DNA of 64,000 nt from Sphingobacterium faecale (GCF_016746095.1 NZ_JAERTY010000007.1:186001-250000); one strand, 5' to 3'. Positions 8,176 through 16,782 are shown, counted from the stretch's first letter. The notes: generated from the sequence alone by a model not told the origin. Numbers and translations: made by a program.

Positions 8176-9081
8176 ATGAAAAATGTTTTAGTAATTTACT
8201 ACAGTCAGTCTGGACAGCTCGAAGAAATCGCTCAATCCATAGCGCGTCCTTTTTTGGATGATGCGGATGTGAGGCTTGATTTTTACGAGATTCGTACGGT
8301 TCATTCTTTTCCTTTTCCTTGGCGAGGGGATGTTTTTTTTGATGTTTTTCCGGAGACTTTTCAGCAAATTCCGGAAGAGATTCATCCTCCGGCACCGCAT
8401 ATTTTAGAGCGTAAGTATGACCTGATTTTATTTCATTATCAAGTTTGGTATTTGACACCCTCTATTCCGACTAATTCTTTTCTCAAAAGTGATTATGCCA
8501 AGACCCTCTTGGGAGAGACGCTGGTTGTAACCATTAGTGGATCCCGTAATATGTGGGCCAAGGCACAGGATAAGGTAAAAGCTTTATTGCTCCAGAATGG
8601 TGCTCAATTAGTAGGAAATATTGCATTGACAGATAGACATCATAATATGATCTCGGTGGTGACTATCGTAGATTGGTTGTTTTCTGGAGTAAAACGGAAG
8701 GCCTACGGTATATTCCCTCTGCCTGGGGTAGCAGATCAGGAGATTAGAGGTGCATCCAAATATGGAGAGACCATTCTTTCTCGATTGAAGGAAGGAGATT
8801 TCAGGGGCATGCAGGAATCATTGTTGGCCCAGGGGGCGGTTGATTTTCGGTTTTTCTTAGTTTCGATGGACAAGAAGGCTAATCGGATGTTTCATATCTG
8901 GTCAACGTTGATTCTCAAAAACCCGAGAAAACGCAGCGTGTTGGTCTCCTGTTTTAAATATTATGTGATTTTTGCTATATATTTTCTGTCCCCTATTGTA
9001 TTTTTAATCGAATTATTGCTGTTTCCGATTTTATATTTTGCTAGAATTAAAAAGGAAAAGGCCCATTATCAAGGTATTTAA
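8176..9081 (+). CDS. darA: Dialkylresorcinol-forming enzyme DarA, flavodoxin-like with C-terminal membrane anchor
   Basis: A 301-residue protein whose first ~200 residues form a flavodoxin-like fold (MKNVLVIYYSQSGQLEEIA, then HYQVWYLTPSIP and TISGSRNMWAKAQ). DarA works with the DarB ketosynthase to turn two beta-keto-acyl chains into a 2,5-dialkylresorcinol; a flavin-dependent aromatisation is the proposed role. The C-terminal ~50 residues are strongly hydrophobic (YYVIFAIYFLSPIVFLIE, then FPILYFARIKK), suggesting one or two membrane helices. It is 3 nt after the acyltransferase and 3 nt before darB; this adjacency is the main support for the name. Confidence 0.82.
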   Translation: MKNVLVIYYSQSGQLEEIAQSIARPFLDDADVRLDFYEIRTVHSFPFPWRGDVFFDVFPETFQQIPEEIHPPAPHILERKYDLILFHYQVWYLTPSIPTNSFLKSDYAKTLLGETLVVTISGSRNMWAKAQDKVKALLLQNGAQLVGNIALTDRHHNMISVVTIVDWLFSGVKRKAYGIFPLPGVADQEIRGASKYGETILSRLKEGDFRGMQESLLAQGAVDFRFFLVSMDKKANRMFHIWSTLILKNPRKRSVLVSCFKYYVIFAIYFLSPIVFLIELLLFPILYFARIKKEKAHYQGI

Positions 9082-9084
9082 CAG

Positions 9085-10218
9085 ATGAATCAAGTTTTTA
9101 TAAATCGTGTAAGTAAATTTTTGCCCAATGAACCCATTGTTAATGAAGATATGGAGATATATCTTGGTAAAATTAACGATAGGGAATCTAAAGCTAAGCG
9201 CATTGTTTTGCGGAATAACGGTATACAGACCCGGTATTATGCGCTTACAAAAGATGGTGTGCCTACGCATACGAACGTACTGCTTACTGCAAATGCTATC
9301 CGCAATCTGTTGGATGCGGATTTTAAAGCTTCGGATATTCAATTGATTTCTTGTGGTACCTCCTCTCCCGATTATTTGATGCCTTCGCACGCTGTGATGG
9401 TTCATGGAGAGTTGAAGAATGGACAGTCGGAAGTTAATTCTGCTTCGGGCAACTGTTGTGCGGGTATGAATGCCCTAAAATTTGGTTATCTGTCGGTAAA
9501 GGCTGGAAATACTGCGAATGCGGTATGTACCGGCTCTGAGCGCATGTCTTCCTGGATGTTGGCCGATCATTATAATAAGGAGGTTGAAAACCTTAAAGAT
9601 CTGGAAGAACAGCCAATTATTGCTTTTAATAAGGATTTTTTACGCTGGATGCTTTCTGATGGAGCGGGGGCAATGCTTTTGGAAAATGAGCCAAGAGGAC
9701 CTCTCCCGATGCGTATCGAATGGATAGAGGGGTACTCTTACGCACATGAGCTCGAAGTGTGTATGTACGCTGGGGCTGACAAGCTTGCTAATGGTGATCT
9801 AAAGCCCTTCAGTGATTATCATTCTGTAGAATGGCTTAATCAATCTGTTTTTGCTGTTAAGCAGGATACAAAACTCTTGGATAAATATATTTTGGATAAA
9901 GGGGTCGAAAGTATGAAGGACGCCATGGAGAAGCATGGTATTACCCCTGAGGATGTGGACTACTTACTGCCCCATGTTTCGTCACATTATTTTGTAGACG
10001 GTCTTTATGATCGCTTTGCGAAAGCAGGAATAGAGATTACAAGGGACAAATGGTTTATGAACTTACGTTCTGTCGGTAATGTGGGAGCGGGTTCGGTGTA
10101 CCTGATGTTAGAAGAATTAGTCCATTCTGGACGTTTGCAAAAAGGACAACGTATTTTGTTGTGTGTACCTGAGAGTGCACGTTTTACCTATTCTTACGCC
10201 TATTTAACTGTTTGCTAA
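9085..10218 (+). CDS. darB: KAS III-type ketosynthase DarB
   Basis: A 377-residue FabH-like condensing enzyme with an intact catalytic triad: Cys125 in SGNCCAGMN, His297 in LLPHVSSH and Asn332 in RSVGNVGAGS. DarB condenses two acyl thioesters and closes the ring to a cyclohexanedione, which DarA aromatises to the dialkylresorcinol. An extra cysteine (Cys124) stands directly before the catalytic one. Its position immediately after darA and its size, larger than housekeeping FabH, support the call. The stop codon overlaps the next ATG by one base (TAATG), a sign of coupled translation. Confidence 0.87.
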   Translation: MNQVFINRVSKFLPNEPIVNEDMEIYLGKINDRESKAKRIVLRNNGIQTRYYALTKDGVPTHTNVLLTANAIRNLLDADFKASDIQLISCGTSSPDYLMPSHAVMVHGELKNGQSEVNSASGNCCAGMNALKFGYLSVKAGNTANAVCTGSERMSSWMLADHYNKEVENLKDLEEQPIIAFNKDFLRWMLSDGAGAMLLENEPRGPLPMRIEWIEGYSYAHELEVCMYAGADKLANGDLKPFSDYHSVEWLNQSVFAVKQDTKLLDKYILDKGVESMKDAMEKHGITPEDVDYLLPHVSSHYFVDGLYDRFAKAGIEITRDKWFMNLRSVGNVGAGSVYLMLEELVHSGRLQKGQRILLCVPESARFTYSYAYLTVC

Positions 10219-10646
10219 TGGTTCCGGTACAAGGAGAAGATATCTTGAAGTTAATTCCACAGCGGTTTCCTATGGTGATGATCGATAGGTTACTTGCATA
10301 CACCTTAGAGACCGTTGTTGTTGATTTTGAAGTAAAGGTGGATAATCTTTTTGTCCTCGGTATCCACATGCAGGAGAGCGGATTATTAGAACATATGGCA
10401 CAGTCGGTGGCAGCGCACACGGGCTATAGTTACTATATCCGTGGCGAACAAGCGCCTACTGGATATATCGGTTCCATTCAGAAAGCTGAAGTGCACAGAT
10501 TACCTTCATTAGGGGAGGTGTTAACCAGTCGGGTGGAGATTGTTCAAGAATTTATGGGCGTTACCTTGGTGCATATAGAAACATATATAGCAGAGGAATG
10601 TATAGGCTCTGCGCAGATGAAAACAGTTATTGCTTCAACGTCTTGA
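10218..10646 (+). CDS. Hotdog-fold 3-hydroxyacyl-ACP dehydratase-like protein (ApeP-like), first copy
   Basis: A 142-residue single hotdog domain. The conserved core reads GIHMQESGLLEHMAQS, giving the glutamate and the AQ-helix start of FabZ-type dehydratases, but without the usual GHFPxxPxxPG loop that supplies the catalytic histidine. That pattern matches the ApeP branch of aryl-polyene dehydratases, thought to pair with a canonical ApeI-type partner. The canonical partner here is probably the gene at 23533. The start chosen is the ATG at 10218 overlapping the darB stop; an in-frame TTG at 10212 is less likely. Directly followed by a second member of the same family. Confidence 0.78.
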   Translation: MVPVQGEDILKLIPQRFPMVMIDRLLAYTLETVVVDFEVKVDNLFVLGIHMQESGLLEHMAQSVAAHTGYSYYIRGEQAPTGYIGSIQKAEVHRLPSLGEVLTSRVEIVQEFMGVTLVHIETYIAEECIGSAQMKTVIASTS

Positions 10647-10647
10647 T

Positions 10648-11109
10648 ATGGCAACAGAATCTATCAAAATACCAATTCATGAGTTTTTACCACATAGGGA
10701 GCCTATGTTGATGGTAGATTATATTGTTGAGATCAGTCAAGGGCATGTGATATGTGAATATACGATCGAATCTGACTGTGTGTTTCTGGCGGACAACGCG
10801 CTACAGGAGGTCGGGTTGATAGAACATATGGCGCAGACCTGTTCGTCCATCGTGGGACAAAACTATTATACCGCTGATTATGATCCGGAGATCGATGAGC
10901 GTGTTATTGGATTCATCTCTGCGATTAAAAGTGTAAGTATTGCGTGTCTGCCCGACAAAGGAGAGTGTATCCGTACGACTGCCAGTTTGGTTTCTCAGTT
11001 TGAAGGTGTGGGGTATACCATATGTACCATGTCGGTTATCGCAGAAGTACAGGGCAACAAAATAGCAGAGGCTGAGATCAATTTATTCTTACAGGAGCGT
11101 GAGTTTTAA
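10648..11109 (+). CDS. Hotdog-fold dehydratase-like protein (ApeP-like), second copy
   Basis: A 153-residue paralogue of the preceding protein; the core is DNALQEVGLIEHMAQTCSS. The glutamate-histidine-AQ pattern is kept, but the position that is His in the first copy (GIHMQE) is Asn here (DNALQE), so it may have lost catalysis or serve as a structural partner. An early segment PHREPMLMVDYI matches the P-x-x-P-hydrophobic-D start of FabZ-like proteins. It begins 1 nt after the stop of the first copy. Tandem duplication followed by divergence is the simplest history. Confidence 0.75.
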   Translation: MATESIKIPIHEFLPHREPMLMVDYIVEISQGHVICEYTIESDCVFLADNALQEVGLIEHMAQTCSSIVGQNYYTADYDPEIDERVIGFISAIKSVSIACLPDKGECIRTTASLVSQFEGVGYTICTMSVIAEVQGNKIAEAEINLFLQEREF

Positions 11110-11223
11110 TAGCCATTAAATAAACAAGCCGATCCGCCAGTTGGCGGATCATGAGATAAATGCGAAGCATTCATGAGTTCCATCGAGAAAACAAATAAAT
11201 GCACGAATAATTATATACATATG
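11103..11223 (+). repeat. Dispersed start-codon-carrying repeat, copy D, with inverted repeat
   Basis: This gap shares AATWATATACATATGAAA with the other copies, ending at the ATG (11221) of the next gene, plus TGCACGAATA and a TAATAGCCATTAAA block that resembles TAATGGCTATTAAA at 4940-4953. It also holds a perfect hairpin GATCCGCCA-GT-TGGCGGATC (11131-11150), nearly the same palindrome as in the metE riboswitch at 45840-45855. The hairpin could act as an RNA stability or polarity element in the operon. Confidence 0.6.
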
Positions 11224-11625
11224 AAAAAGTCGGAAGTACCTCAGGATAGTGGCCGGATTGTGCAAAAAGGCTCTCGAGAAATGTATTATGCTGTAGATGA
11301 GGATGGTAAATATACTACGGCCTTGAGTACAGGCTGGGAAGCGAAAAACATTGTACAGGATCACACGATGGAAGTTCTTCAGGCAGAAATCGATCAGGCT
11401 AAGGCGGATGTAAAGGCGGGAAAGCGGAGCCCTGTCTATTATTATATGTTATTGACGAGAATGGATGTAGGCGTTCTGTCGGGTTATACAGGTTTTTGGC
11501 AATGGCGTATTAAGCGTCATTTCCGACCAACGGTATTTAATAAATTGAGTGATGATCGGTTACAGAAGTATGCTGATGCATTTGATATTACAGTAGCAGA
11601 GTTAAAGAATTTTAAAGGAGATTAA
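11221..11625 (+). CDS. Conserved hypothetical protein of the flexirubin cluster
   Basis: A 134-residue soluble protein of unknown function. The C-terminal third (LSDDRLQKYADAFDITVAELKNF) resembles the last two helices of XRE-type helix-turn-helix domains, but a full DNA-binding domain is not evident and the middle part (GYTGFWQWRIKRHFRP) is amphipathic and basic. The start at 11221 is favoured because it directly follows the TTATATACAT leader shared by other genes; an upstream ATG at 11173 lies within the repeat. Its stop overlaps the start of the BtrH-like gene by one base (TAATG), so the two proteins are probably made together and may act together. Confidence 0.65.
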   Translation: MKKSEVPQDSGRIVQKGSREMYYAVDEDGKYTTALSTGWEAKNIVQDHTMEVLQAEIDQAKADVKAGKRSPVYYYMLLTRMDVGVLSGYTGFWQWRIKRHFRPTVFNKLSDDRLQKYADAFDITVAELKNFKGD

Positions 11626-12626
11626 TGCAGTTAGATTTTACACATCACCAATCTGCACATTGTGAAAGTGGGGTGGCTTCAAACTTATTAAAAGATAAGG
11701 GACTCAATCTCTCTGAGCCTATGGTGTTTGGCTTGGGGGCGGGTATTTTTTATGTCTATCTGCCTTTTTTGAAGGTCAGTAATGCTCCGGGACTGAGTTA
11801 TCGTCCTATGCCAGGGTGGATCTTTAGCCGTATGGCCAAGCGTTTGGGGATTAAGATTGAGCGGAAGAAGTTTTCGAGTCCGGCTAAGGCTCAACAGCAG
11901 CTGGATGAGAACCTAAAACAGCATATCCCTTCAGGATTACAGGTAGGGGTCTATCATCTACCGTATTTTCCGGATGATTACAGGTTCCATTTCAATGCCC
12001 ATAATCTGGTTATCTATGGTAAGGAAGGCAGTGAGTATCTCGTGAGCGATCCTACTATGGAAGGTGTCCACCGGCTGACGGAAAAGGAGTTGGAACGGGT
12101 GCGTTTTGCAAAAGGTGTACTGGCTCCGAAAGGGCATTTATATTATCCAACCTATGTGCCTGCTGAGCATGATATTGATTGGGTAAAAGCTATTCGCAAG
12201 TCGATACGGAAAGCCTGCAATGATATGTTGGCTCCTGTTCCTATAGTCGGGGTAAGGGGAATGCGTACGGTAGCCAAGGCTATTGCCAATTGGCCCCAAA
12301 AGGTGGGGGTACCGAAGGCCAATTATTACTTGGCTCAGATGGTACGTATGCAGGAGGAGATAGGTACAGGGGGTGGTGGTTTCCGTTATATTTACTCCGC
12401 TTTCTTGCAGGAGGCGGGACATAAGACCAATAATGCTGCTTTACTCGATTTATCCAAAGAAATGACAGCGATTGGCGATCTGTGGCGTGATTTTGCTGTT
12501 AATGCTTCTCGGGTATATAAAAAGAGGAGTAATCAAGATGATGTGTATAATACATTGTCTGCGGAGTTGCTTCACTTGGCGGATCTTGAAGAAGCTTTTT
12601 TTAAGAAGCTGAAAAAAGCTGTTTAG
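11625..12626 (+). CDS. BtrH N-terminal domain protein, candidate ACP-dependent acyltransferase
   Basis: A 333-residue protein resembling the butirosin enzyme BtrH, a papain-like acyltransferase that moves an ACP-bound acyl group to an acceptor. The likely nucleophile is Cys13 in HHQSAHCESGVASNLL. A central HFNAHNLVIYG supplies the histidine, followed by VSDPT with the Asp, which fits a Cys-His-Asp set. The C-terminal ~150 residues look like the DUF4872-type helical domain often fused to it. In a flexirubin cluster such an enzyme is well placed to esterify the polyene with the dialkylresorcinol. The family is clear from motifs; the reaction is inference. Confidence 0.72.
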   Translation: MQLDFTHHQSAHCESGVASNLLKDKGLNLSEPMVFGLGAGIFYVYLPFLKVSNAPGLSYRPMPGWIFSRMAKRLGIKIERKKFSSPAKAQQQLDENLKQHIPSGLQVGVYHLPYFPDDYRFHFNAHNLVIYGKEGSEYLVSDPTMEGVHRLTEKELERVRFAKGVLAPKGHLYYPTYVPAEHDIDWVKAIRKSIRKACNDMLAPVPIVGVRGMRTVAKAIANWPQKVGVPKANYYLAQMVRMQEEIGTGGGGFRYIYSAFLQEAGHKTNNAALLDLSKEMTAIGDLWRDFAVNASRVYKKRSNQDDVYNTLSAELLHLADLEEAFFKKLKKAV

Positions 12627-12631
12627 ATAAT

Positions 12632-13381
12632 ATGGAGATCATTCGAATAGATAGTCTTTCTAAGAAATATAAAGACAGCGATTATTACTCGGTGGAGAAT
12701 CTCAGTCTTCAGATTTCCGAGGGGGAGGTGTTTGGACTATTGGGACCGAATGGTGCTGGTAAGACGACATTAATCTCGATGCTATGTGGTCTGGTCAAGC
12801 CTACGTCAGGTAGCTTTACTATTGCTGGTCTTTCTTATCGGGAATCGGCCATGGCTATCCGCCGATTGATTGGTGTTGTTCCACAGGAATATGCATTGTA
12901 TCCCACACTGACCGCTACGGAGAATCTGGTTTATTTTGGGGCGATGTATGGCTTGAAAGGAAAGAATCTAAACCAATTGGTGGAGGCGGGTTTAGCAGAA
13001 ATGGGGCTATCCAAGTTTGCACATAAAAAAATAGGCGCTTTTTCGGGAGGTATGAAACGTAGGGTCAACCTATTGGCGGGAATTCTACATGATCCAAAAT
13101 TGCTTTTTTTGGATGAACCTACCGTTGGGGTGGACGTGCAGTCTAAAAACGCAATTCTTGATTTTTTGAAAGAGCGAAACCAATCGGGTATGACCTTGGT
13201 ATATACTTCGCACCATCTTATTGAAGCGCAAGAATTGTGTGATCGTATTGCCATTATTGAAGGAGGAAAGGTTATCGCTCAGGGGACACCTCAGGAATTG
13301 ATTCACACGACTCAGGACGCACGCAATTTGGAAGATGTGTTTATTGCATTGACAGGAAGGGGGCTTAGAGATGCTATATAA
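12632..13381 (+). CDS. ABC transporter ATP-binding protein
   Basis: A 249-residue ATPase of the ABC-2/CcmA-like group. Walker A GPNGAGKTT is at 38-46, the signature FSGGMKRRVN at 137-146, Walker B LLFLDE at 157-162 and the H-loop in TSHHLIE. It is 5 nt after the BtrH-like gene and overlaps the permease gene by 11 nt, so the two form one exporter. In this context it should move pigment or a pigment precursor across the inner membrane. Confidence 0.92.
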   Translation: MEIIRIDSLSKKYKDSDYYSVENLSLQISEGEVFGLLGPNGAGKTTLISMLCGLVKPTSGSFTIAGLSYRESAMAIRRLIGVVPQEYALYPTLTATENLVYFGAMYGLKGKNLNQLVEAGLAEMGLSKFAHKKIGAFSGGMKRRVNLLAGILHDPKLLFLDEPTVGVDVQSKNAILDFLKERNQSGMTLVYTSHHLIEAQELCDRIAIIEGGKVIAQGTPQELIHTTQDARNLEDVFIALTGRGLRDAI

Positions 13382-14657
13382 GTTGGGGATGGCTATTCGG
13401 AAGGAGCTCATCCTTCAATCTCGAGATATTGGCGGGCTTATTATTCTTTTCGTGATGCCTATGGTTCTGTTGGTTACCATTACTATGGTGCAGAAGGGAT
13501 CCTTTGACTCTATCACGGGGACTCGGATTCCTGTGCTGTTAGTCGATAATGATCGAGGAGAGATTGCGGAGACGGTTAGAAAAGAATTAGGGAGTACAGG
13601 GAATTTTGCAATTGTCGAGGAGATCGGTGATCAGACGCTGTCCGAGGCATCCGCCAAGGATGCTGTCTTTAGAGGAGATTATCAATTGGCTATTGTACTT
13701 CCACCAAAATTGAGTGACGATCTGAATCTACATATTAAACAGAACGTGGATAGAGTAATGGCGGAGTTTTCGTATTCCGATTCGGATACGGTCCATGCTG
13801 CTGCGGTGACAATCCAAAAGAAGGATGTTAATCTGTATTTTGATCCTGCTACACAGGAATCTTTTAAAACTGCGATAAAAAGTTCTATCGATAAGCTGAT
13901 TGCTACGATAGAGAAAGATAAGGTTTACAAAGTATTTCAGGAAGAACTGGGAGTCAGCGAAGAAGCTGTGTTTGATCAGGATCAGATTCTCCAATACCGT
14001 GAGATTGGCCCTGCGGAAGGAGGAGCTGCGATAAAGCCTAGTGCTGTACAGCACAATGTACCAGCTTGGTCTTTATTCGCTATTTTCTTTATCGTTGTCC
14101 CTCTTTCTATCAATATCGTGAAAGAAAAGTCACAGGGTACTATGGTCCGTCTTATCACGAATCCTGTGCCTTATACGTTGTTTCTTTTGGGGAAGACTTT
14201 TACGTATCTGTTGGTTAGCCTGATTCAATTTTATTTGATGCTTGTGGTTGGGGTATATATATTTCCACTGCTGGATTTGCCTTCCTTTGAGGTCGGTGCT
14301 AATTTTATGCAGTTGTCTACCATGGCGCTTTTTGCAGGGCTTGCCGCTATAGGTTTTGGTATCTTATTAGGAACGATAGCCACGACACAGGAACAGTCTG
14401 CTCCATTTGGGGCTACATTTGTTGTTATTTTGGCGGCGATAGGCGGGGTGTGGGTGCCTGTTTTTGTGATGCCTGCTGTGATGCAGACTATTTCAAGGCT
14501 TTCTCCCATGAACTGGGCACTGAACGGTTTTTATGATATTTTGCTCCGGCAGGGGAGTTGGATGGCTATTCTGCCTCAACTAATTTTATTACTTTTGTTT
14601 TTTATGCTTACGTTGCTGATAGCGGTCCTCTATGATAAGAAGAAAAGAACTATATAG
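13371..14657 (+). CDS. ABC-2 type transporter permease
   Basis: A 428-residue permease: one N-terminal membrane helix (about 22-40), a long extracytoplasmic stretch to about 225 with many charged residues, and then about five membrane helices, ending in a cytoplasmic DKKKR tail. This is the DrrB/YhhJ-like topology used for export of hydrophobic small molecules. It overlaps the ATPase by 11 nt and the thioesterase by 26 nt. Together with MMPL and LolA-like proteins later in the operon it suggests dedicated export of the pigment. Confidence 0.88.
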   Translation: MLYKLGMAIRKELILQSRDIGGLIILFVMPMVLLVTITMVQKGSFDSITGTRIPVLLVDNDRGEIAETVRKELGSTGNFAIVEEIGDQTLSEASAKDAVFRGDYQLAIVLPPKLSDDLNLHIKQNVDRVMAEFSYSDSDTVHAAAVTIQKKDVNLYFDPATQESFKTAIKSSIDKLIATIEKDKVYKVFQEELGVSEEAVFDQDQILQYREIGPAEGGAAIKPSAVQHNVPAWSLFAIFFIVVPLSINIVKEKSQGTMVRLITNPVPYTLFLLGKTFTYLLVSLIQFYLMLVVGVYIFPLLDLPSFEVGANFMQLSTMALFAGLAAIGFGILLGTIATTQEQSAPFGATFVVILAAIGGVWVPVFVMPAVMQTISRLSPMNWALNGFYDILLRQGSWMAILPQLILLLLFFMLTLLIAVLYDKKKRTI

Positions 14658-15078
14658 TGAAGCGAGCCATTTGACCGTGTCCAAATGGGGGGATGTGCGG
14701 TTCAATGAGGTGGATTCCTTGGGGATTGTATGGCATGGCCATTATATCACTTTTTTTGAAGATGGACGTGAAGCTTTTGGCAGAGAACATGGTATAGATT
14801 ATTTGACTGTGCAGGCTGCAGGTTATACGATACCCATTGTTAAGTCCGTTTGTGAACATAAGTTGCCGTTGCGTTATGGGGAGAAGTTTAGAGTAGATAC
14901 TTCTTTTGTGAACACTCCTGCTGCCAAGGTGGTTTTTAGGTATCGAATATTTAACGAACAGGATGAGCTGGTCTGTATAGGAGAGACCACACAGGTCTTC
15001 TTGGATAGTGAGGGATTATTGACATTGAATACGCCGGATTTTATGCTTCGTTGGAAGAAGAAGGTGGGGTTATTATAG
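14632..15078 (+). CDS. Acyl-CoA/acyl-ACP thioesterase, 4HBT hotdog family
   Basis: A 148-residue YbgC-like thioesterase. The catalytic aspartate is Asp28 in VRFNEVDSLGIVWHGHY, the classical 4HBT signature with two following histidines. It may release a finished or stalled acyl chain from ACP, as proposed for ApeK in aryl-polyene systems. It starts inside the end of the permease gene (26-nt overlap), and its stop overlaps the GTG start of the next ketosynthase by one base. Confidence 0.85.
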   Translation: MIRRKELYSEASHLTVSKWGDVRFNEVDSLGIVWHGHYITFFEDGREAFGREHGIDYLTVQAAGYTIPIVKSVCEHKLPLRYGEKFRVDTSFVNTPAAKVVFRYRIFNEQDELVCIGETTQVFLDSEGLLTLNTPDFMLRWKKKVGLL

Positions 15079-16175
15079 TGTTTAAGCCGGTATACATATC
15101 GTCAGTAAATTGTGTTACTCCACTAGGTATGGATCTGGATAGCAATTGGTCTGCCTTAATGCGGAGCGAAAGCGCCATCCGTACAGTAGATATAGGGATG
15201 CTTAAAAGTGTACCTGTGGCTCGCTTTGCTGATCCACTGGCATTAATGAAAGATCTGTCTTTATCTTTTCTGGAAAATCTGTCTTTACAGGTGGTGGTAC
15301 CACTGTTAAAGGATAAAACTATTACAGAGCGAACAGGATTTGTCCTTTCGACAACGAAAGGGAATATAGATAAACTGCGGTCTACTTCTGCTCAGGAAGC
15401 TCAATTGGGGAGAATGGGGGAAGTACTGGCCGATAGATTTGGTTTTACTGCTAAACCCATCGTTGTTTCTCATGCCTGTGTTTCGGGATTGTTGGCGGTA
15501 TCCGTTGCCAAACGATTGATACAGATGGGACAATATGATGAGGTATTGGTATTGGCGGCTGATCAGGTCAGTGAATTTGTGCTGTCTGGGTTTCAGTCGT
15601 TTCAAGCAATGAGTAGTGGGCCGTGTCGTCCGTTTGATGTGGAACGTGATGGCGTGACTTTGGGAGAAGCTGTTGCTGCGGCTTGGGTCACTGGGCAGCG
15701 GGCAGGTAGTTTGGTACAGGTTCTGGGCGAAGGGGCGATCAATGACGCGAATCATATATCCGGACCTTCGCGCACAGGGGAGGGACTGGTACGGAGTGTA
15801 GCGGCCGCTTTTAAGGAGGCTGATATTACAGGTGACCGTATTGATTTTATCTCGGCGCATGGTACAGCAACATTGTATAACGATGAGATGGAAGCTATCG
15901 CATTTGATCGTATAGGCTTATCAGGGGTGCCTACGCATAGTTTAAAAGGCTATTATGGTCATACTTTGGGAGCTTCTGGTTTGTTGGAGTTGGTGATATC
16001 TATCAAGTCCATGTATGAAAATAGGTTAGTTGCGACCAAGGGCTTTGCTAACCTGGGAACGTCCAAATACCTCCATGTTATTCAGGATACGGCCTCGGCG
16101 GCTTTAAATTGTTGCCTGAAGACTGCTTCTGGTTTTGGGGGGAGCAATACGGCTATGATTATAAAAAAGGTGTAG
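15078..16175 (+). CDS. Beta-ketoacyl-ACP synthase, catalytically complete
   Basis: A 365-residue ketosynthase with Cys134 in SHACVSGLLA, His261 in SAHGTATLYND and His295 in GYYGHTLGAS. The best start is GTG 15078, overlapping the thioesterase stop (TAGTG); a TTG at 15051 would add nine residues from inside the thioesterase gene. It is shorter than the other KS proteins of the cluster, with a reduced N-terminal part. The next gene is a KS-lobe fragment without catalytic residues whose start overlaps this stop by one base, so the two probably form a complex. Confidence 0.85.
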   Translation: MFKPVYISSVNCVTPLGMDLDSNWSALMRSESAIRTVDIGMLKSVPVARFADPLALMKDLSLSFLENLSLQVVVPLLKDKTITERTGFVLSTTKGNIDKLRSTSAQEAQLGRMGEVLADRFGFTAKPIVVSHACVSGLLAVSVAKRLIQMGQYDEVLVLAADQVSEFVLSGFQSFQAMSSGPCRPFDVERDGVTLGEAVAAAWVTGQRAGSLVQVLGEGAINDANHISGPSRTGEGLVRSVAAAFKEADITGDRIDFISAHGTATLYNDEMEAIAFDRIGLSGVPTHSLKGYYGHTLGASGLLELVISIKSMYENRLVATKGFANLGTSKYLHVIQDTASAALNCCLKTASGFGGSNTAMIIKKV

Positions 16176-16780
16176 TGGCAGAGACATTTTACATATCAGC
16201 ATATACCACAGTGTTTGATCGACAGGTGGCGATCAACGGAGAGGTTGTGTATTCGAGTGAAGCAAGTTCCTTTGCTACGTTTGTGAAAGAAGCTGTGAAA
16301 AATATTCAGGTCGATTATCCTAAGTTTTATAAGATGGATAATCTGAGTAAGTTGACCTTCACAGCGGGCGAATACCTTTTACGGAATAGGGCTACTGTAG
16401 AGGATACTGCCGTTATCTTGGCAAATCGGTCAGGGAGTCTGGACACGGATAGCCGGCATTGGGAGACGATTCAGGACGAAACGAATTATTATCCTAGCCC
16501 TGCTATATTTGTATATACATTGGCAAATATCTGTGCAGGAGAGCTGTGTATACGGCATCATTTGCTTGCGGAGAATGCCTTTTTTGTGTCTGACGGCTAT
16601 GATGCGGAGAGTTTGCATGCTTATGCAGCGTATCTGTTGCTGTCTGGGAAGGCATCACGTGTGTTGTGTGGTTGGGTGGAATTATTTGGTGAAGAATATA
16701 AGGCGGTCATGTATACAGTAGAACGTACTGGGATATTACCGCATACGATAGAACAAATTGATCAATTATTTTTAATATAA
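16175..16780 (+). CDS. Ketosynthase N-lobe-like protein without catalytic cysteine
   Basis: A 201-residue protein resembling the N-terminal lobe of ketosynthases (FYKMDNLSKLTFTAGEYLL, then PSPAIFVYTLANICAGE). Where active enzymes have T-A-C-x-S it reads VSDGYDAES, so the nucleophile is missing, and there is no C-terminal half with the two histidines. It is probably a non-catalytic partner of the ketosynthase at 15078. The start is GTG 16175, overlapping the upstream stop codon (TAGTG); the frame is open further upstream but only inside the previous gene. The length and the compact coupling argue against a decayed pseudogene. An ACP follows 2 nt later. Confidence 0.7.
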   Translation: MAETFYISAYTTVFDRQVAINGEVVYSSEASSFATFVKEAVKNIQVDYPKFYKMDNLSKLTFTAGEYLLRNRATVEDTAVILANRSGSLDTDSRHWETIQDETNYYPSPAIFVYTLANICAGELCIRHHLLAENAFFVSDGYDAESLHAYAAYLLLSGKASRVLCGWVELFGEEYKAVMYTVERTGILPHTIEQIDQLFLI

Positions 16781-16782
16781 AA

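Noticed and set aside
16175..16780. Pseudogene of a ketosynthase
   Set aside because: It is compact, coupled to both neighbours by tight junctions and has a clean open frame; a non-catalytic partner is more likely.
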